Source of the DNA: Pedobacter paludis
GTDB lineage: Bacteria > Bacteroidota > Bacteroidia > Sphingobacteriales > Sphingobacteriaceae
Assembly: GCF_003173575.1 (NCBI RefSeq)
Contig: NZ_QGNY01000001.1
Span: 806,001 to 870,000 of the forward strand
Direction of reading: 5' to 3'
Length of the DNA stretch: 64,000 bases
Shown here in pieces: positions 24,757-33,903 of this stretch (position 1 is its first letter; each line of letters starts with the position of its first letter). The notes under the pieces are model-generated. The model saw only the letters and a list, made by a program, of their open reading frames with translations. It had not been told where the DNA came from and did no database searches. Both the position numbers and the translations under genes were made by a program.

Positions 24757-24846
24757 AACCCGGTTGTAGCGGTATACTTTTTCGAAGTACAAACTTGGAT
24801 TTTGCAATTAAAAATTGCGAAAAAGATTTAGCGAAAAACGGGACTT
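24757..24846. repeat. Structured intergenic element upstream of pyrG
   Basis: Nested inverted arms: CCCG (24759-24762)/CGGG (24839-24842), CTTTTTCG (24777-24784)/CGAAAAAG (24818-24825) and GCAATT/AATTGC (24804-24818). AGCG occurs once on each side. It looks like a folded RNA or a dispersed palindromic repeat rather than a plain terminator because the outer arms span 84 bp. Confidence 0.55.
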
Positions 24847-24980
24847 GTGTTGCCAAAAGCCTCAAACTTTAATTTTCTTACCTATATTTTTTTTGTTTTA
24901 TTTTTTAAAATTCTGATAAACACAACATTATCATTTTTAAAATATGTTATTTTTAAATCAGCAGAAATGAGGAATTTTCT

Positions 24981-24988
24981 TACCTTTG
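24981..24988 (+). promoter_or_regulatory. -7 box for pyrG
   Basis: TACCTTTG, exact TAnnTTTG, giving a leader of roughly 45-50 bases before ATG 25041. The leader has GCAGC and CAGCTG words that could form a small hairpin. Confidence 0.6.
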
Positions 24989-25040
24989 TATCCCGTACAA
25001 AAAGCAGCAATTATTACATCAGCTGTAAAAAATCACAATC

Positions 25041-26657
25041 ATGACAAAGTATATTTTTGTTACGGGCGGTGTTACTTCCTCTCTTGGAAAGGGCATCATT
25101 TCCGCTTCTTTAGCTAAACTTTTACAGGCACGTGGCTACCGTGTAACCATTCAAAAATTCGATCCGTACATTAATATCGATCCAGGAACTTTAAATCCAT
25201 ACGAACATGGCGAGTGCTTCGTTACCGAAGATGGTGCAGAAACCGATTTGGATCTTGGTCATTATGAGCGTTTCTTAAACGTTCCAACTTCTCAGGCAAA
25301 TAACATCACCACTGGCCGGATTTACCAAAATGTTATCAATAAAGAACGTAAAGGCGAGTATTTGGGAAAAACCGTTCAGGTTGTGCCGCACATTACCGAT
25401 GAGATTAAACGCAACATGCGTATTTTAGGTGAAAGTGGCGATTACGATATTGTAATTACAGAGCTTGGCGGAACAGTTGGAGATATTGAATCTTTACCTT
25501 TTATAGAAGCTGTACGTCAGTTTAAATGGGAAGAAGGCAGTACAAATGCAATTGTGATTCATTTAACATTGGTGCCTTATTTAGCTGCTGCCGGCGAATT
25601 GAAAACAAAACCGACCCAACACTCGGTTAAGGCTTTGTTGGAATACGGAATTCAGCCAGATATATTGGTTTGCCGTACCGAACACCACATTTCTCAAGAT
25701 ATCAGAAAAAAAATTGCATTATTTTGTAACGTTAACATCAATGCAGTAATCGAATCAATGGATGCATCTACCATTTATGATGTTCCGTTGCTGATGTTAA
25801 AAGAACAATTGGATAAAACAGTTTTATCAAAATTAAAACTTCCAACTAAAAACGATCCGGATATGGAAAGCTGGAAAGATTTTCTCGGTCGTTTAAAAAA
25901 CCCAACAGCCGACGTAAAAATTGGTTTGATTGGGAAATATGTAGAATTGCCTGATGCTTACAAATCGATTATCGAATCTTTTGTGCATGCAGGTTCTAAA
26001 AACGAATGCAAAGTTCGTGTGGAATACATTCATTCTGAAGGACTTTTCCCAGATAATGTTAAAGAAAAATTAGGACATTTACATGGTGTTTTAGTCGCTC
26101 CCGGCTTTGGTAGCCGCGGTATTGAAGGAAAAATTGATGCCATTAAATACGTTCGCGAAAATAATATTCCATTCTTTGGTATTTGCTTAGGAATGCAATG
26201 TGCCGTAATTGAGTTTGGCCGTAATGTTTTAGGGCTGAAAGATGCACACACTACAGAAATTGAAGAAAATGCTGCAAATCCAGTAATTAATATGATGGAA
26301 GAGCAGAAGAAAATAACCAATAAAGGTGGAACCATGCGCTTAGGTTCTTATCCATGCGACATTAAAAAAGGCACGAAAGCTTTTTCTATTTATGGAAAAG
26401 CCCACATTAACGAGCGCCATCGCCACCGTTACGAATTTAACAACGATTATTTAAAGCAATATGAAGAGGCTGGAATGATTGCTTCGGGTATGAACCCACA
26501 AACCAATTTGGTTGAAATTGTGGAGCTTAAAAACCATCCTTTTTTCGTTGGCGGACAGTTTCACCCCGAATTAAAATCAACAGTTGCAAATCCTCACCCA
26601 CTTTTTGTTAAATTTGTGGCCGCTGCAATGGAGTTTGCGAAAAAGAAAACGAATTAA
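25041..26657 (+). CDS. pyrG: CTP synthase
   Basis: 538 residues. It aminates UTP to CTP using glutamine and ATP. The synthetase half begins [20 protein letters not shown] and shows [15 protein letters not shown] and [12 protein letters not shown]. The glutaminase half (from about 290) has the nucleophile Cys in [10 protein letters not shown] and the His/Glu pair in GQFHPELKS. Length is typical (E. coli 545). yidC follows after 20 bp, a pyrG-yidC order that is common in Bacteroidota, so the two are likely co-transcribed. Confidence 0.97.
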   Translation: MTKYIFVTGGVTSSLGKGIISASLAKLLQARGYRVTIQKFDPYINIDPGTLNPYEHGECFVTEDGAETDLDLGHYERFLNVPTSQANNITTGRIYQNVINKERKGEYLGKTVQVVPHITDEIKRNMRILGESGDYDIVITELGGTVGDIESLPFIEAVRQFKWEEGSTNAIVIHLTLVPYLAAAGELKTKPTQHSVKALLEYGIQPDILVCRTEHHISQDIRKKIALFCNVNINAVIESMDASTIYDVPLLMLKEQLDKTVLSKLKLPTKNDPDMESWKDFLGRLKNPTADVKIGLIGKYVELPDAYKSIIESFVHAGSKNECKVRVEYIHSEGLFPDNVKEKLGHLHGVLVAPGFGSRGIEGKIDAIKYVRENNIPFFGICLGMQCAVIEFGRNVLGLKDAHTTEIEENAANPVINMMEEQKKITNKGGTMRLGSYPCDIKKGTKAFSIYGKAHINERHRHRYEFNNDYLKQYEEAGMIASGMNPQTNLVEIVELKNHPFFVGGQFHPELKSTVANPHPLFVKFVAAAMEFAKKKTN

Positions 26658-26677
26658 AAGCAGTATAAACATAAATA

Positions 26678-28471
26678 ATGGATAGAAATACCTTTACAGG
26701 ATTGTTCCTGATCATGATCATTTTGGCAGGATCATTCTACTTTTTTAAGCCAAGTGAGGCTGAAATTAAAAAGGCCAAAGAAACAGAGCGAGCTGACTCT
26801 ATAAAAAAAGCTGGCGTTGTTGCCCCTAAATTAGATACTACAAAAACTGCAGCCGTAACTCAACCAGCTGTTGATTCATTAGCCTTAAAAGGTCCTTTTG
26901 GTACTGCTTTAACCGGCACAGAACAAAATGTAACTTTAGAAAATGAAAACTTATTAATCACTTTTAGCAATAAAGGCGGTAAAATATCCTCAGTAGAAAT
27001 TAAGGGACAGAAAACATTTAATGGTAAGCCATTAATTTTGTTTGATGGAAACCAGAACAACTTTGGATTAAACCTTAACGCTGCTGGCAAAGTAGTTAAC
27101 ACAAACGATTTATTCTTTAAGCCAACAAAAGCAGGAAATACTTTAACCATGCGTGCCGATTATGGTGCAAATGCCTATGTAGAATATGTTTACGACTTAA
27201 AAGGCTTAAGCAACAAAGTTGGATTCAACATTAATCTTGTTGGCTTACAACAGGTTATTTCTGGAAACAGCATTGGCTTAAACTGGGAAACTGTTTTATT
27301 GCAGCAAGAAAAATCTATTGAAAGTGAACACCGTTACTCTGCCCCATACTACAAATATCTGGACGGAGATGTAAATCACCTAAGTGTATCTAAAGATGAG
27401 AAAGAGGATTTAGCTAAAGGCAAAATCCAGTGGTTCTCTTTTAAACAACACTTTTTCTCGGCTTCTTTAATTGCAAAACAAGCCTTTGAAAAAGGCAGCT
27501 TAGAGGTTAAGATACCAACCGCTCCTGGGCAGGTTAAATTTTATGGTGCGCACATGCAATTGCCATATGCGCATACTGCAAATCAGGTGTATGAAATGGA
27601 GTTCTACTTTGGTACAAACAAATTCTCTGCTTTAAAAGCTCAAGGTTACGATTTAGAGCAACAGGTAGATATGGGTTACTGGCCGTTAAAATACATTAAC
27701 CGGTTCATCGTATTGCCTGTATTTAACTTCTTAAACAGTTTTGGCTGGAACTATGGTTTAATAATCCTTGTACTTACCATCCTGTTAAAAGTTGCTTTAT
27801 CTCCATTAACATACAAGTCATACTTATCGATGGCTAAAATGAGGGTTTTAAAACCAGAAATGGATGAAATTAAAGCTAAAGTTGGTGAAGATAATCCTAC
27901 TCTAGTACAACAAGAATATTTAAAGCTCTATAAAAAAGCAGGTGTAAATCCGCTCGGAGGATGTTTACCAATGGTTTTACAACTGCCGCTGGTAATGGCT
28001 TTCTTCTTCTTCTTCCCGAATTTATTCGAGTTAAGAGGCGAAAGTTTCTTATGGATGAAGGATTTGTCTACGTACGATGAGTTTATTCGTTTTGGTGTTA
28101 AGTTGCCATTTATTGGCGATCACTTAAGTTTAATGTGTGTATTGATGACGATCTCTACATTGATTATGACTTATTTTAACAATCAGGTTTCTGGTGCTAC
28201 AGGACAAATGAAGTATATCGGCTACATTATGCCAGTTATTTTCTTAGGTGTTTTAAATAGCTACCCAGCCGGATTAAACTATTATTACTTCTTAGCCAAC
28301 TTAATGACTTTCGGTCAGCAGTTCCTGATCCGTAAAATGGTTGATGATGAGAAAATCCACGCTTTAATTCAACAGAATAAAGCTAGGCCAGTTGACGAGA
28401 AAAAGAAAAAATCTAAATTCCAAACACGTTTAGATGATTATATGCGTCAGCAACAGCAAGCAAAAAAATAA
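26678..28471 (+). CDS. yidC: Membrane protein insertase YidC
   Basis: 597 residues. An N-terminal membrane anchor (FTGLFLIMIILAGSFYFF), a large periplasmic domain (about 80-340) and a five-helix insertase core (about 350-575) with PLTYKSYLSMAKMRVLKPEM, GCLPMVLQLPLVMAFFFFFP and SYPAGLNYYYFLANLMTF. It inserts membrane proteins alone or with SecYEG. The Lys-rich C-terminus (KKKKSKFQTRLDDYMRQQQQ) may contact ribosomes. A terminator follows at 28507. Confidence 0.96.
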   Translation: MDRNTFTGLFLIMIILAGSFYFFKPSEAEIKKAKETERADSIKKAGVVAPKLDTTKTAAVTQPAVDSLALKGPFGTALTGTEQNVTLENENLLITFSNKGGKISSVEIKGQKTFNGKPLILFDGNQNNFGLNLNAAGKVVNTNDLFFKPTKAGNTLTMRADYGANAYVEYVYDLKGLSNKVGFNINLVGLQQVISGNSIGLNWETVLLQQEKSIESEHRYSAPYYKYLDGDVNHLSVSKDEKEDLAKGKIQWFSFKQHFFSASLIAKQAFEKGSLEVKIPTAPGQVKFYGAHMQLPYAHTANQVYEMEFYFGTNKFSALKAQGYDLEQQVDMGYWPLKYINRFIVLPVFNFLNSFGWNYGLIILVLTILLKVALSPLTYKSYLSMAKMRVLKPEMDEIKAKVGEDNPTLVQQEYLKLYKKAGVNPLGGCLPMVLQLPLVMAFFFFFPNLFELRGESFLWMKDLSTYDEFIRFGVKLPFIGDHLSLMCVLMTISTLIMTYFNNQVSGATGQMKYIGYIMPVIFLGVLNSYPAGLNYYYFLANLMTFGQQFLIRKMVDDEKIHALIQQNKARPVDEKKKKSKFQTRLDDYMRQQQQAKK

Positions 28472-28506
28472 TTTTATTCCATTAACGGCGTAATTTAATA
28501 TTGAAG

Positions 28507-28541
28507 AATCCCGATTGTTTTAAAACAGTCGGGATTTTTTT
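28507..28541 (+). terminator. Terminator after yidC
   Basis: AATCCCGATTGTTTT / AAAACAGTCGGGATT (one G-T pair) followed by a T-run. Confidence 0.9.
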
Positions 28542-28661
28542 ATTTAACCCCAACCAAATTCCTTTAAATTGTAATATTTGGCATACATGTTTCATAATCT
28601 TCCAAAATTTTCCAATTTTAGAAGATTAATATCATAACCAACAAATTAATTTATCCTTAAA

Positions 28662-31517
28662 ATGCAAAAAAGACTTACAATAATTCTGTTATTCGTTGTT
28701 AGCTTTGCTTACGCACAAAAAAAACCTTTAGATCATTCTGTTTATGATACGTGGGAAGCTGTAGGCATTAAGCAATTATCAAACAATGGCCAATGGGCTT
28801 TGTACGGTGTGGTACAACAGGAAGGTGATGCAAAACTGTACATCTCTAATTTAAAAACCAATACCAAAATTACAATTCCAAGAGGTATAAATGCCGAGTT
28901 TAGCAATGATTCTAAGTTTGCGGCATTCAACATTCGACCTTTTTACAAAGATCTGCGCCAGGCAAAAATCAAAAAGAAAAAATTGGATGAAATGCCTAAG
29001 GATACTTTAGGAATAGCAAATTTAACCACAAATGCCATTATCAAAGTGGCTCGCGTTAAATCATTCAAGTTTCCAGAAGAAGGTTTTGGGGTTATGGCCT
29101 ATCAATTAGATAAGTTAGATACAGCTAAAAAAGCACTCGCCCCTCAAAAAAAAGACAGCGAAATTGATTTTGCAGATGATGAACCGGGCGCTGGTTTAAA
29201 AAAGGAAGAAGGAACTGATTTAGTAGTTAGAAACCTGCTAACCGGTACAGATAAAACCTATAAATTTGTTACTGATTATACTTTTAGTAAAAATGGAAAG
29301 CAATTGGTTTTTGCCTGTAGCGGATCAAAAAAAGACAAGTCCGCAGCTCAAGGTGTATTTTTGCTTGATACTGAAAAAGGAACACTTAAATCTTTGGTAA
29401 AAGGAAAAGGCTCATTCAAAAATTTTGTATTTGACGAAGAGAGTGAGCATGTTGCTTTTGTTGGCGAGCAAAGCCCAGAAAAACAAGAAATTAAAAACTA
29501 TAACATTTATTACAGCTCGTTAACTTTAGATACCGCTCAAACCATTGTTGACTTTGACATGCCTGGCCTGCCTGCAAAATGGTCGGTAAGTGGAGATGGG
29601 CGTGTAAATTTTAGCAAGGACGGCAAAAAATTATTCTTTGGCATTGCTCCTATCAAAAAAGCTAAGGATACTACCATTGTAGATTTTGAAGTAGCTAAAG
29701 TAGATGTATGGAATTATAAGGATGATTATCTACAGCCAATGCAACTTAAAAATGCAGATCGAGACAGCAAAAAAAGCTACCTGGCCGTAATAGATGTTTA
29801 CAGCAGCGATCCAAAAGTTGTTCCATTAACTGATTTTAACTTGCCAGATGCCAATATGGTTGGAGAAGGCGATGCAAACTTTGTTTTGGCATCTACAGAT
29901 TTTGGTCACCGCATTGAATCTCAATGGAGCGGTTCTACCAATAAAGATTATTATTTGGTTGATACCAAAACCGGACAGCGCAAAAAAATAATCGAGGGCT
30001 TAAATGGTTATGCAATGGCTTCTCCTGGTGGCAACTATGTTTTATATTTCGATAGAAAAACAGCTAACTGGTACACTTATAATGTGGCCACCGCAAAAGT
30101 AACCACTTTAAACTCGGGCTTAAATGTAAAGTTTGTTAACGAAGAAAACGATGTGCCAGATTTACCAACACCGTATGGCGTAGCAACCTGGACGGAAGAT
30201 GATAAAGCTGTTCTACTAAATGACCGATATGATATTTGGTCATTTTCACCAGATGGAAAAACGCAGCCTAAAAATATTACAGCAGGTTTTGGCAGAGCGA
30301 ACAAAATTACTTTCCGTTACGAAAGAACTCAAGAAACCAATCGTTTTGAAAGAAACCTGGATAATAAATTCGTAAAATCCAATGAGCTGGTTTGGCTGGA
30401 TGGTTTTAATAACCTGACAAAAGAAAATGGTTTTTATCGTACAAATGTTGGTTCTGTAAAAGCACCGGAGTTGGTTGTAATGGCAAAAACAAAATATTCT
30501 AATTTGTTAAAAGCAAAAGACGCTGATGTTTATATTTACGATAAGGGCAATTATGTAGAATCGCCAAATGTTTATGTAACCACAGATTTTAAAACCGAAA
30601 CGAAGTTAACAAGCACCAATCCTCAGCAACAAAACTACAATTGGGGAACTGCAGAACTGGTTAAGTGGACTACACCAAAAGGATATCCATCTGATGGTAT
30701 TTTATACAAACCAGAAAATTTCGATCCGAATAAAAAATATCCCATGATTGTTTATTTCTACGAAAAACTATCAGAAGGTTTATATTCTTATCAGCCACCT
30801 GCACCTACTCCATCACGTTTAAACATTTCTTTTTTCGTAAGTAATGGTTATTTGGTTTTTGCACCCGATATTAGTTATGAAACTGGCCATCCGGGTCAAT
30901 CGGCAGTAGAATTTATCAATTCTGGAGTAGAGAACTTAAAGAAAAACAGTTGGGTTGATGGTACCAAAATCGGAATCCAAGGGCAAAGCTGGGGCGGTTA
31001 TCAAGTTGCTTATTTAATTACGCAAAATAACATGTATGCTGCTGCCTGGGCAGGTGCTCCGGTTGCAAATATGACTTCTGCTTATGGCGGAATTCGTTGG
31101 GAAACCGGTGCAAACCGCCAATTCCAGTATGAGAAAACTCAAAGTCGAATTGGTGCTACCCTTTGGGAAAAACCAGAACTGTACATCGAAAATTCTCCTT
31201 TGTTTATGTTCCCGAAAGTGAACACACCAGTTGTCGTAATGGCGAATGATGGCGATGGAGCTGTGCCTTGGTATCAAGGAATAGAAATGTTTACAGGATT
31301 GCGTAGATTGGGTAAACCTGTGTGGCTTTTAAATTATAATGGAGAAGCTCATAATTTGGTTCAACGTCAAAACCGTAAAGACATTCAGATTCGTGAGCAG
31401 CAGTTTTTTGATTACTATCTAAAAGGCGCAAAAGCTCCTGCTTGGATGACGAGTGGCGTGCCGGCAACCGAAAAAGGAAAAACCTGGGGTTTTGAACTCA
31501 CAGATGATAAACCGTAA
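28662..31517 (+). CDS. Secreted S9-family (prolyl oligopeptidase-like) peptidase
   Basis: 951 residues with a signal peptide (cleavage near VSFAYAQ, residue 19). The first ~670 residues are a beta-propeller-type region; the C-terminal alpha/beta-hydrolase domain carries S776 in GQSWGG, the Asp at 863/865 (ANDGDGAVPW) and H897 (NGEAHNL). It should cleave peptides in the periplasm or outside; whether it prefers proline or Xaa-Ala ends is unknown. The closest named groups are DPP4-like S9 enzymes of Bacteroidota. It is a single gene between two hairpins. Confidence 0.92.
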   Translation: MQKRLTIILLFVVSFAYAQKKPLDHSVYDTWEAVGIKQLSNNGQWALYGVVQQEGDAKLYISNLKTNTKITIPRGINAEFSNDSKFAAFNIRPFYKDLRQAKIKKKKLDEMPKDTLGIANLTTNAIIKVARVKSFKFPEEGFGVMAYQLDKLDTAKKALAPQKKDSEIDFADDEPGAGLKKEEGTDLVVRNLLTGTDKTYKFVTDYTFSKNGKQLVFACSGSKKDKSAAQGVFLLDTEKGTLKSLVKGKGSFKNFVFDEESEHVAFVGEQSPEKQEIKNYNIYYSSLTLDTAQTIVDFDMPGLPAKWSVSGDGRVNFSKDGKKLFFGIAPIKKAKDTTIVDFEVAKVDVWNYKDDYLQPMQLKNADRDSKKSYLAVIDVYSSDPKVVPLTDFNLPDANMVGEGDANFVLASTDFGHRIESQWSGSTNKDYYLVDTKTGQRKKIIEGLNGYAMASPGGNYVLYFDRKTANWYTYNVATAKVTTLNSGLNVKFVNEENDVPDLPTPYGVATWTEDDKAVLLNDRYDIWSFSPDGKTQPKNITAGFGRANKITFRYERTQETNRFERNLDNKFVKSNELVWLDGFNNLTKENGFYRTNVGSVKAPELVVMAKTKYSNLLKAKDADVYIYDKGNYVESPNVYVTTDFKTETKLTSTNPQQQNYNWGTAELVKWTTPKGYPSDGILYKPENFDPNKKYPMIVYFYEKLSEGLYSYQPPAPTPSRLNISFFVSNGYLVFAPDISYETGHPGQSAVEFINSGVENLKKNSWVDGTKIGIQGQSWGGYQVAYLITQNNMYAAAWAGAPVANMTSAYGGIRWETGANRQFQYEKTQSRIGATLWEKPELYIENSPLFMFPKVNTPVVVMANDGDGAVPWYQGIEMFTGLRRLGKPVWLLNYNGEAHNLVQRQNRKDIQIREQQFFDYYLKGAKAPAWMTSGVPATEKGKTWGFELTDDKP

Positions 31518-31519
31518 TA

Positions 31520-31589
31520 TAGTCTAAAGTTAGGAGTCCGAAAGGCGGAGGTTTATAAGACTAAACTTTGGCCTTCGGACTCTGGACTA
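31520..31589. repeat. Word-like inverted repeat after the S9 peptidase
   Basis: TAGTC and GGACTA outer words, and GAGTCCGAA (31533-31541) with TTCGGACTC (31574-31582), enclose AAGACTAAACTTTGG, which is itself inverse to AGTCTAAAGT at 31520. The style matches the elements at 13875 and 15934. Confidence 0.65.
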
Positions 31590-31626
31590 AATAAGCTATT
31601 TTACATTCTCAAACAAATATAAGTCA

Positions 31627-32907
31627 ATGGCATTAAGTAGAATTTGGTCGGCATTTGTTATTGTTGCTATTGTTGTAGCCAGTATTAAATGTTTCTTTTT
31701 CGGACAAAGTGATATTTTTAACTGGATGGTAATCGGTAAATCTGATGACCCTGCAAATCCGTTAAAATTAGATGGAATTATTCAAACCTGTTCTATTGCG
31801 GTAACATTATGTATTGATCTGGTAGGTACTTTAGCCCTATTTATGGGGTTTATGGCTATTGCAGAGAAAGCTGGTGGTATTCGCTTATTATCAAAAATTA
31901 TAGCCCCTTTCTTTTCAAAACTATTTCCAGAAGTTCCAAAAGGCCATCCATCTATGGGGCACATGATTATGAATTTTTCAGCAAATTTATTGGGACTGGA
32001 TAATGCGGCTACCCCGTTCGGAATTAAGGCAATGGAAAGCCTGCAAGAGTTGAATCCAAATAAAGATACGGCGAGCAACGCACAGATTATGTTTTTATGT
32101 TTGCACGCTGCAGGCTTATGCTTAATTCCGGTCAGTGTAATCGCTATCCGTTCAACCCGTAACGCCTCCGATCCAACAGATATTTTTATTCCCTGTATGA
32201 TCGTAACCTTTGTAGGAACAATGGCTGCCATGCTGATTGTTTCGTTTAAGCAAAAAATCAACATCATTCAACCGGTTATTTTACTTTGGGTGCTGGGGAT
32301 ATCATCAGTAATTGCAGCAATGGTTTGGTATGTAAGTACTTTAAACACGGCTGGCATCACCTCATTTTCAGGTCTACTAAGCGGTGGACTTATCCTATTC
32401 ATATTTCTGTTAATTGTATTGGGAGCGCTTTATAAAAAAATAGATGTGTTCGATGCTTTTGTAGAAGGCGCTAAAGGAGGTTTTATGACTGCAATCAAAA
32501 TCATTCCTTATTTGGTTGGAATACTTGTAGCCGTTTGTATGCTTAGAACCAGCGGAACCTTTGATGTGGTTATGAACGGGATTAAACATCTTTTTATTCT
32601 TTTTGGGGCAGATACCCGTTTTGTTGACGCACTGCCAACAGCATTAATAAGACCGTTAAGTGGCGGCGCTGCAAGAGGTATGATGGTCAGCACAATGATT
32701 GCGAATGGCCCTGATTCATTTGCGAGCCGATTATCGGGTGTATTTCAGGGTGCATCGGATACGACCTTTTATGTAGTTGCCGTTTATTTTGGCTCTGTGG
32801 GAATAAAAAATACGAGATATGCAATCGGCTCGATGTTGCTGGCCGATTTGATTGGCGTAATTACAGCGATAACAATGGCCTACTTATTTTGGCCCACCTT
32901 AAAATAA
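31627..32907 (+). CDS. Fused spore maturation proteins A and B (nucleoside-recognition/Gate family)
   Basis: 426 residues, eight or more hydrophobic segments. The N-terminal half is SpmA-like (NFSANLLGLDNAATPFGIKAM is the family signature) and the second half SpmB-like (EGAKGGFMTAIKIIPYLVGIL, LIRPLSGGAARGM, GASDTTFYVVAVYFGSVGI). In spore formers these are two separate proteins; the fusion is normal in Bacteroidota, which do not sporulate. A transport or gate role is suggested by the Gate domain, with unknown substrate. A terminator follows. Confidence 0.92.
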   Translation: MALSRIWSAFVIVAIVVASIKCFFFGQSDIFNWMVIGKSDDPANPLKLDGIIQTCSIAVTLCIDLVGTLALFMGFMAIAEKAGGIRLLSKIIAPFFSKLFPEVPKGHPSMGHMIMNFSANLLGLDNAATPFGIKAMESLQELNPNKDTASNAQIMFLCLHAAGLCLIPVSVIAIRSTRNASDPTDIFIPCMIVTFVGTMAAMLIVSFKQKINIIQPVILLWVLGISSVIAAMVWYVSTLNTAGITSFSGLLSGGLILFIFLLIVLGALYKKIDVFDAFVEGAKGGFMTAIKIIPYLVGILVAVCMLRTSGTFDVVMNGIKHLFILFGADTRFVDALPTALIRPLSGGAARGMMVSTMIANGPDSFASRLSGVFQGASDTTFYVVAVYFGSVGIKNTRYAIGSMLLADLIGVITAITMAYLFWPTLK

Positions 32908-32916
32908 GAACCAAAT

Positions 32917-32955
32917 AAAAGCCTGTTGAAATATTTTCCAACAGGCTTTTATTTT
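32917..32955. terminator. Terminator between the Spm gene and the 80-residue hypothetical gene
   Basis: Perfect 12-bp stem AAAAGCCTGTTG / CAACAGGCTTTT with a 10-base loop, T-rich on both strands, between convergent genes. Confidence 0.88.
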
Positions 32956-32986
32956 TATGAGCATTACATTAAATGAATAAATGGTT

Positions 32987-33229
32987 TTAAGATAGTTGCG
33001 CAGGCAGGGAAATTCGATTGATAATTTCATCAATCGCATCAGGATCAATCGCTACGTTTTTTGATGAACACCATTTTTCATTTTTGTTATCCAGCCAGAT
33101 ACAAAAAGAATGGTAGCCATCTAAAACAACAGCATAAGTTTCATGAAAATCGTCTTGAATGCGCATGCAAAATCCTTTAAAAATTTTGCCTCTAACAATA
33201 AATTGCAGGGTTGAATAATTTTCTAACAT
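32987..33229 (-). CDS. Hypothetical protein, 80 residues
   Basis: No family recognised. It has a mixed beta-sheet look (YSTLQFIVRGKIFKGFCMRI, then YAVVLDGYHSFCIWLDNKNEKW) and a helical C-terminus (AIDEIINRISL), no signal peptide and no membrane segment. The ATG at 33229 and the terminator downstream support a genuine gene. Aromatic and Cys content in the middle may point to a small fold; the role is unknown. Confidence 0.65.
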   Translation of the reverse strand: MLENYSTLQFIVRGKIFKGFCMRIQDDFHETYAVVLDGYHSFCIWLDNKNEKWCSSKNVAIDPDAIDEIINRISLPAQLS

Positions 33230-33329
33230 GGCTCATTATATTTTTGGTTAAGTTACAACAACCTATTAACGAGAATGTTTTGTTAATTTTAAGAAATTAA
33301 TAAATAATTCTACCGCTTTAAACTTCGGC

Positions 33330-33770
33330 TTAACCTATGTTTAACATGTTGGAGTAACCTTTGGCTATTAAACGTTTTTTAGCAGGTAAAAATATCTCAC
33401 ACTGTAAATTTAAAATTGTCTTGCCACGTTTTACAATTGAAGTTTCTGCAACAATTTCATCGCCTTCAGTTGCTGGTGCAAAGTAATCTATATAATTATT
33501 TACCGTTGTAAAACGATCATTTAAACCCATCGTAAAAACTGTTGCTCCTATCAGATCATCGATAATTCCTGCAGTTACGCCTCCGTGTAAAATCTGATAG
33601 GGATTTGTCATTTCCCTGCGAACGGTATACTGGCAAACCAAAACTCCATTTTCGGCCCTGATTAATACTGGCGCAAGCCAATTCATGAAGTTTGATGGCG
33701 AGTTGGTAATCACCTTACCAATGGATTGCCTTAAAAAATTTAATCTTTGTTCGCTTAATGATTCTTCCAT
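33330..33770 (-). CDS. PaaI-family (hotdog-fold) thioesterase
   Basis: 146 residues. The core NPYQILHGGVTAGIIDDLIGATVFTMG holds the HGG motif and catalytic Asp of PaaI/YdiI-type acyl-CoA thioesterases, followed by VNNYIDYFAPATEGDEIVAE and LQCEIFLPAKKRLIAKG. These enzymes hydrolyse acyl- or aryl-CoA in the cytoplasm; the substrate is not evident. It is not in an operon with recognisable partners. Confidence 0.88.
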   Translation of the reverse strand: MEESLSEQRLNFLRQSIGKVITNSPSNFMNWLAPVLIRAENGVLVCQYTVRREMTNPYQILHGGVTAGIIDDLIGATVFTMGLNDRFTTVNNYIDYFAPATEGDEIVAETSIVKRGKTILNLQCEIFLPAKKRLIAKGYSNMLNIG

Positions 33771-33903
33771 TTTTATGTAAAATGTATTGAGTTAAGATGG
33801 ATGAGGTAAAGTTAATAAAATATGGATGATGGAAAATGTAATATAGAATTTGTTGCATTTAGTATGTATCAATAATGGATTTCACATTTTCTATCTCACC
33901 CTA

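Noticed and set aside
31627..32907. Evidence of sporulation
   Set aside because: SpmA/SpmB-like fusions are normal in non-sporulating Bacteroidota; no other sporulation gene is present.
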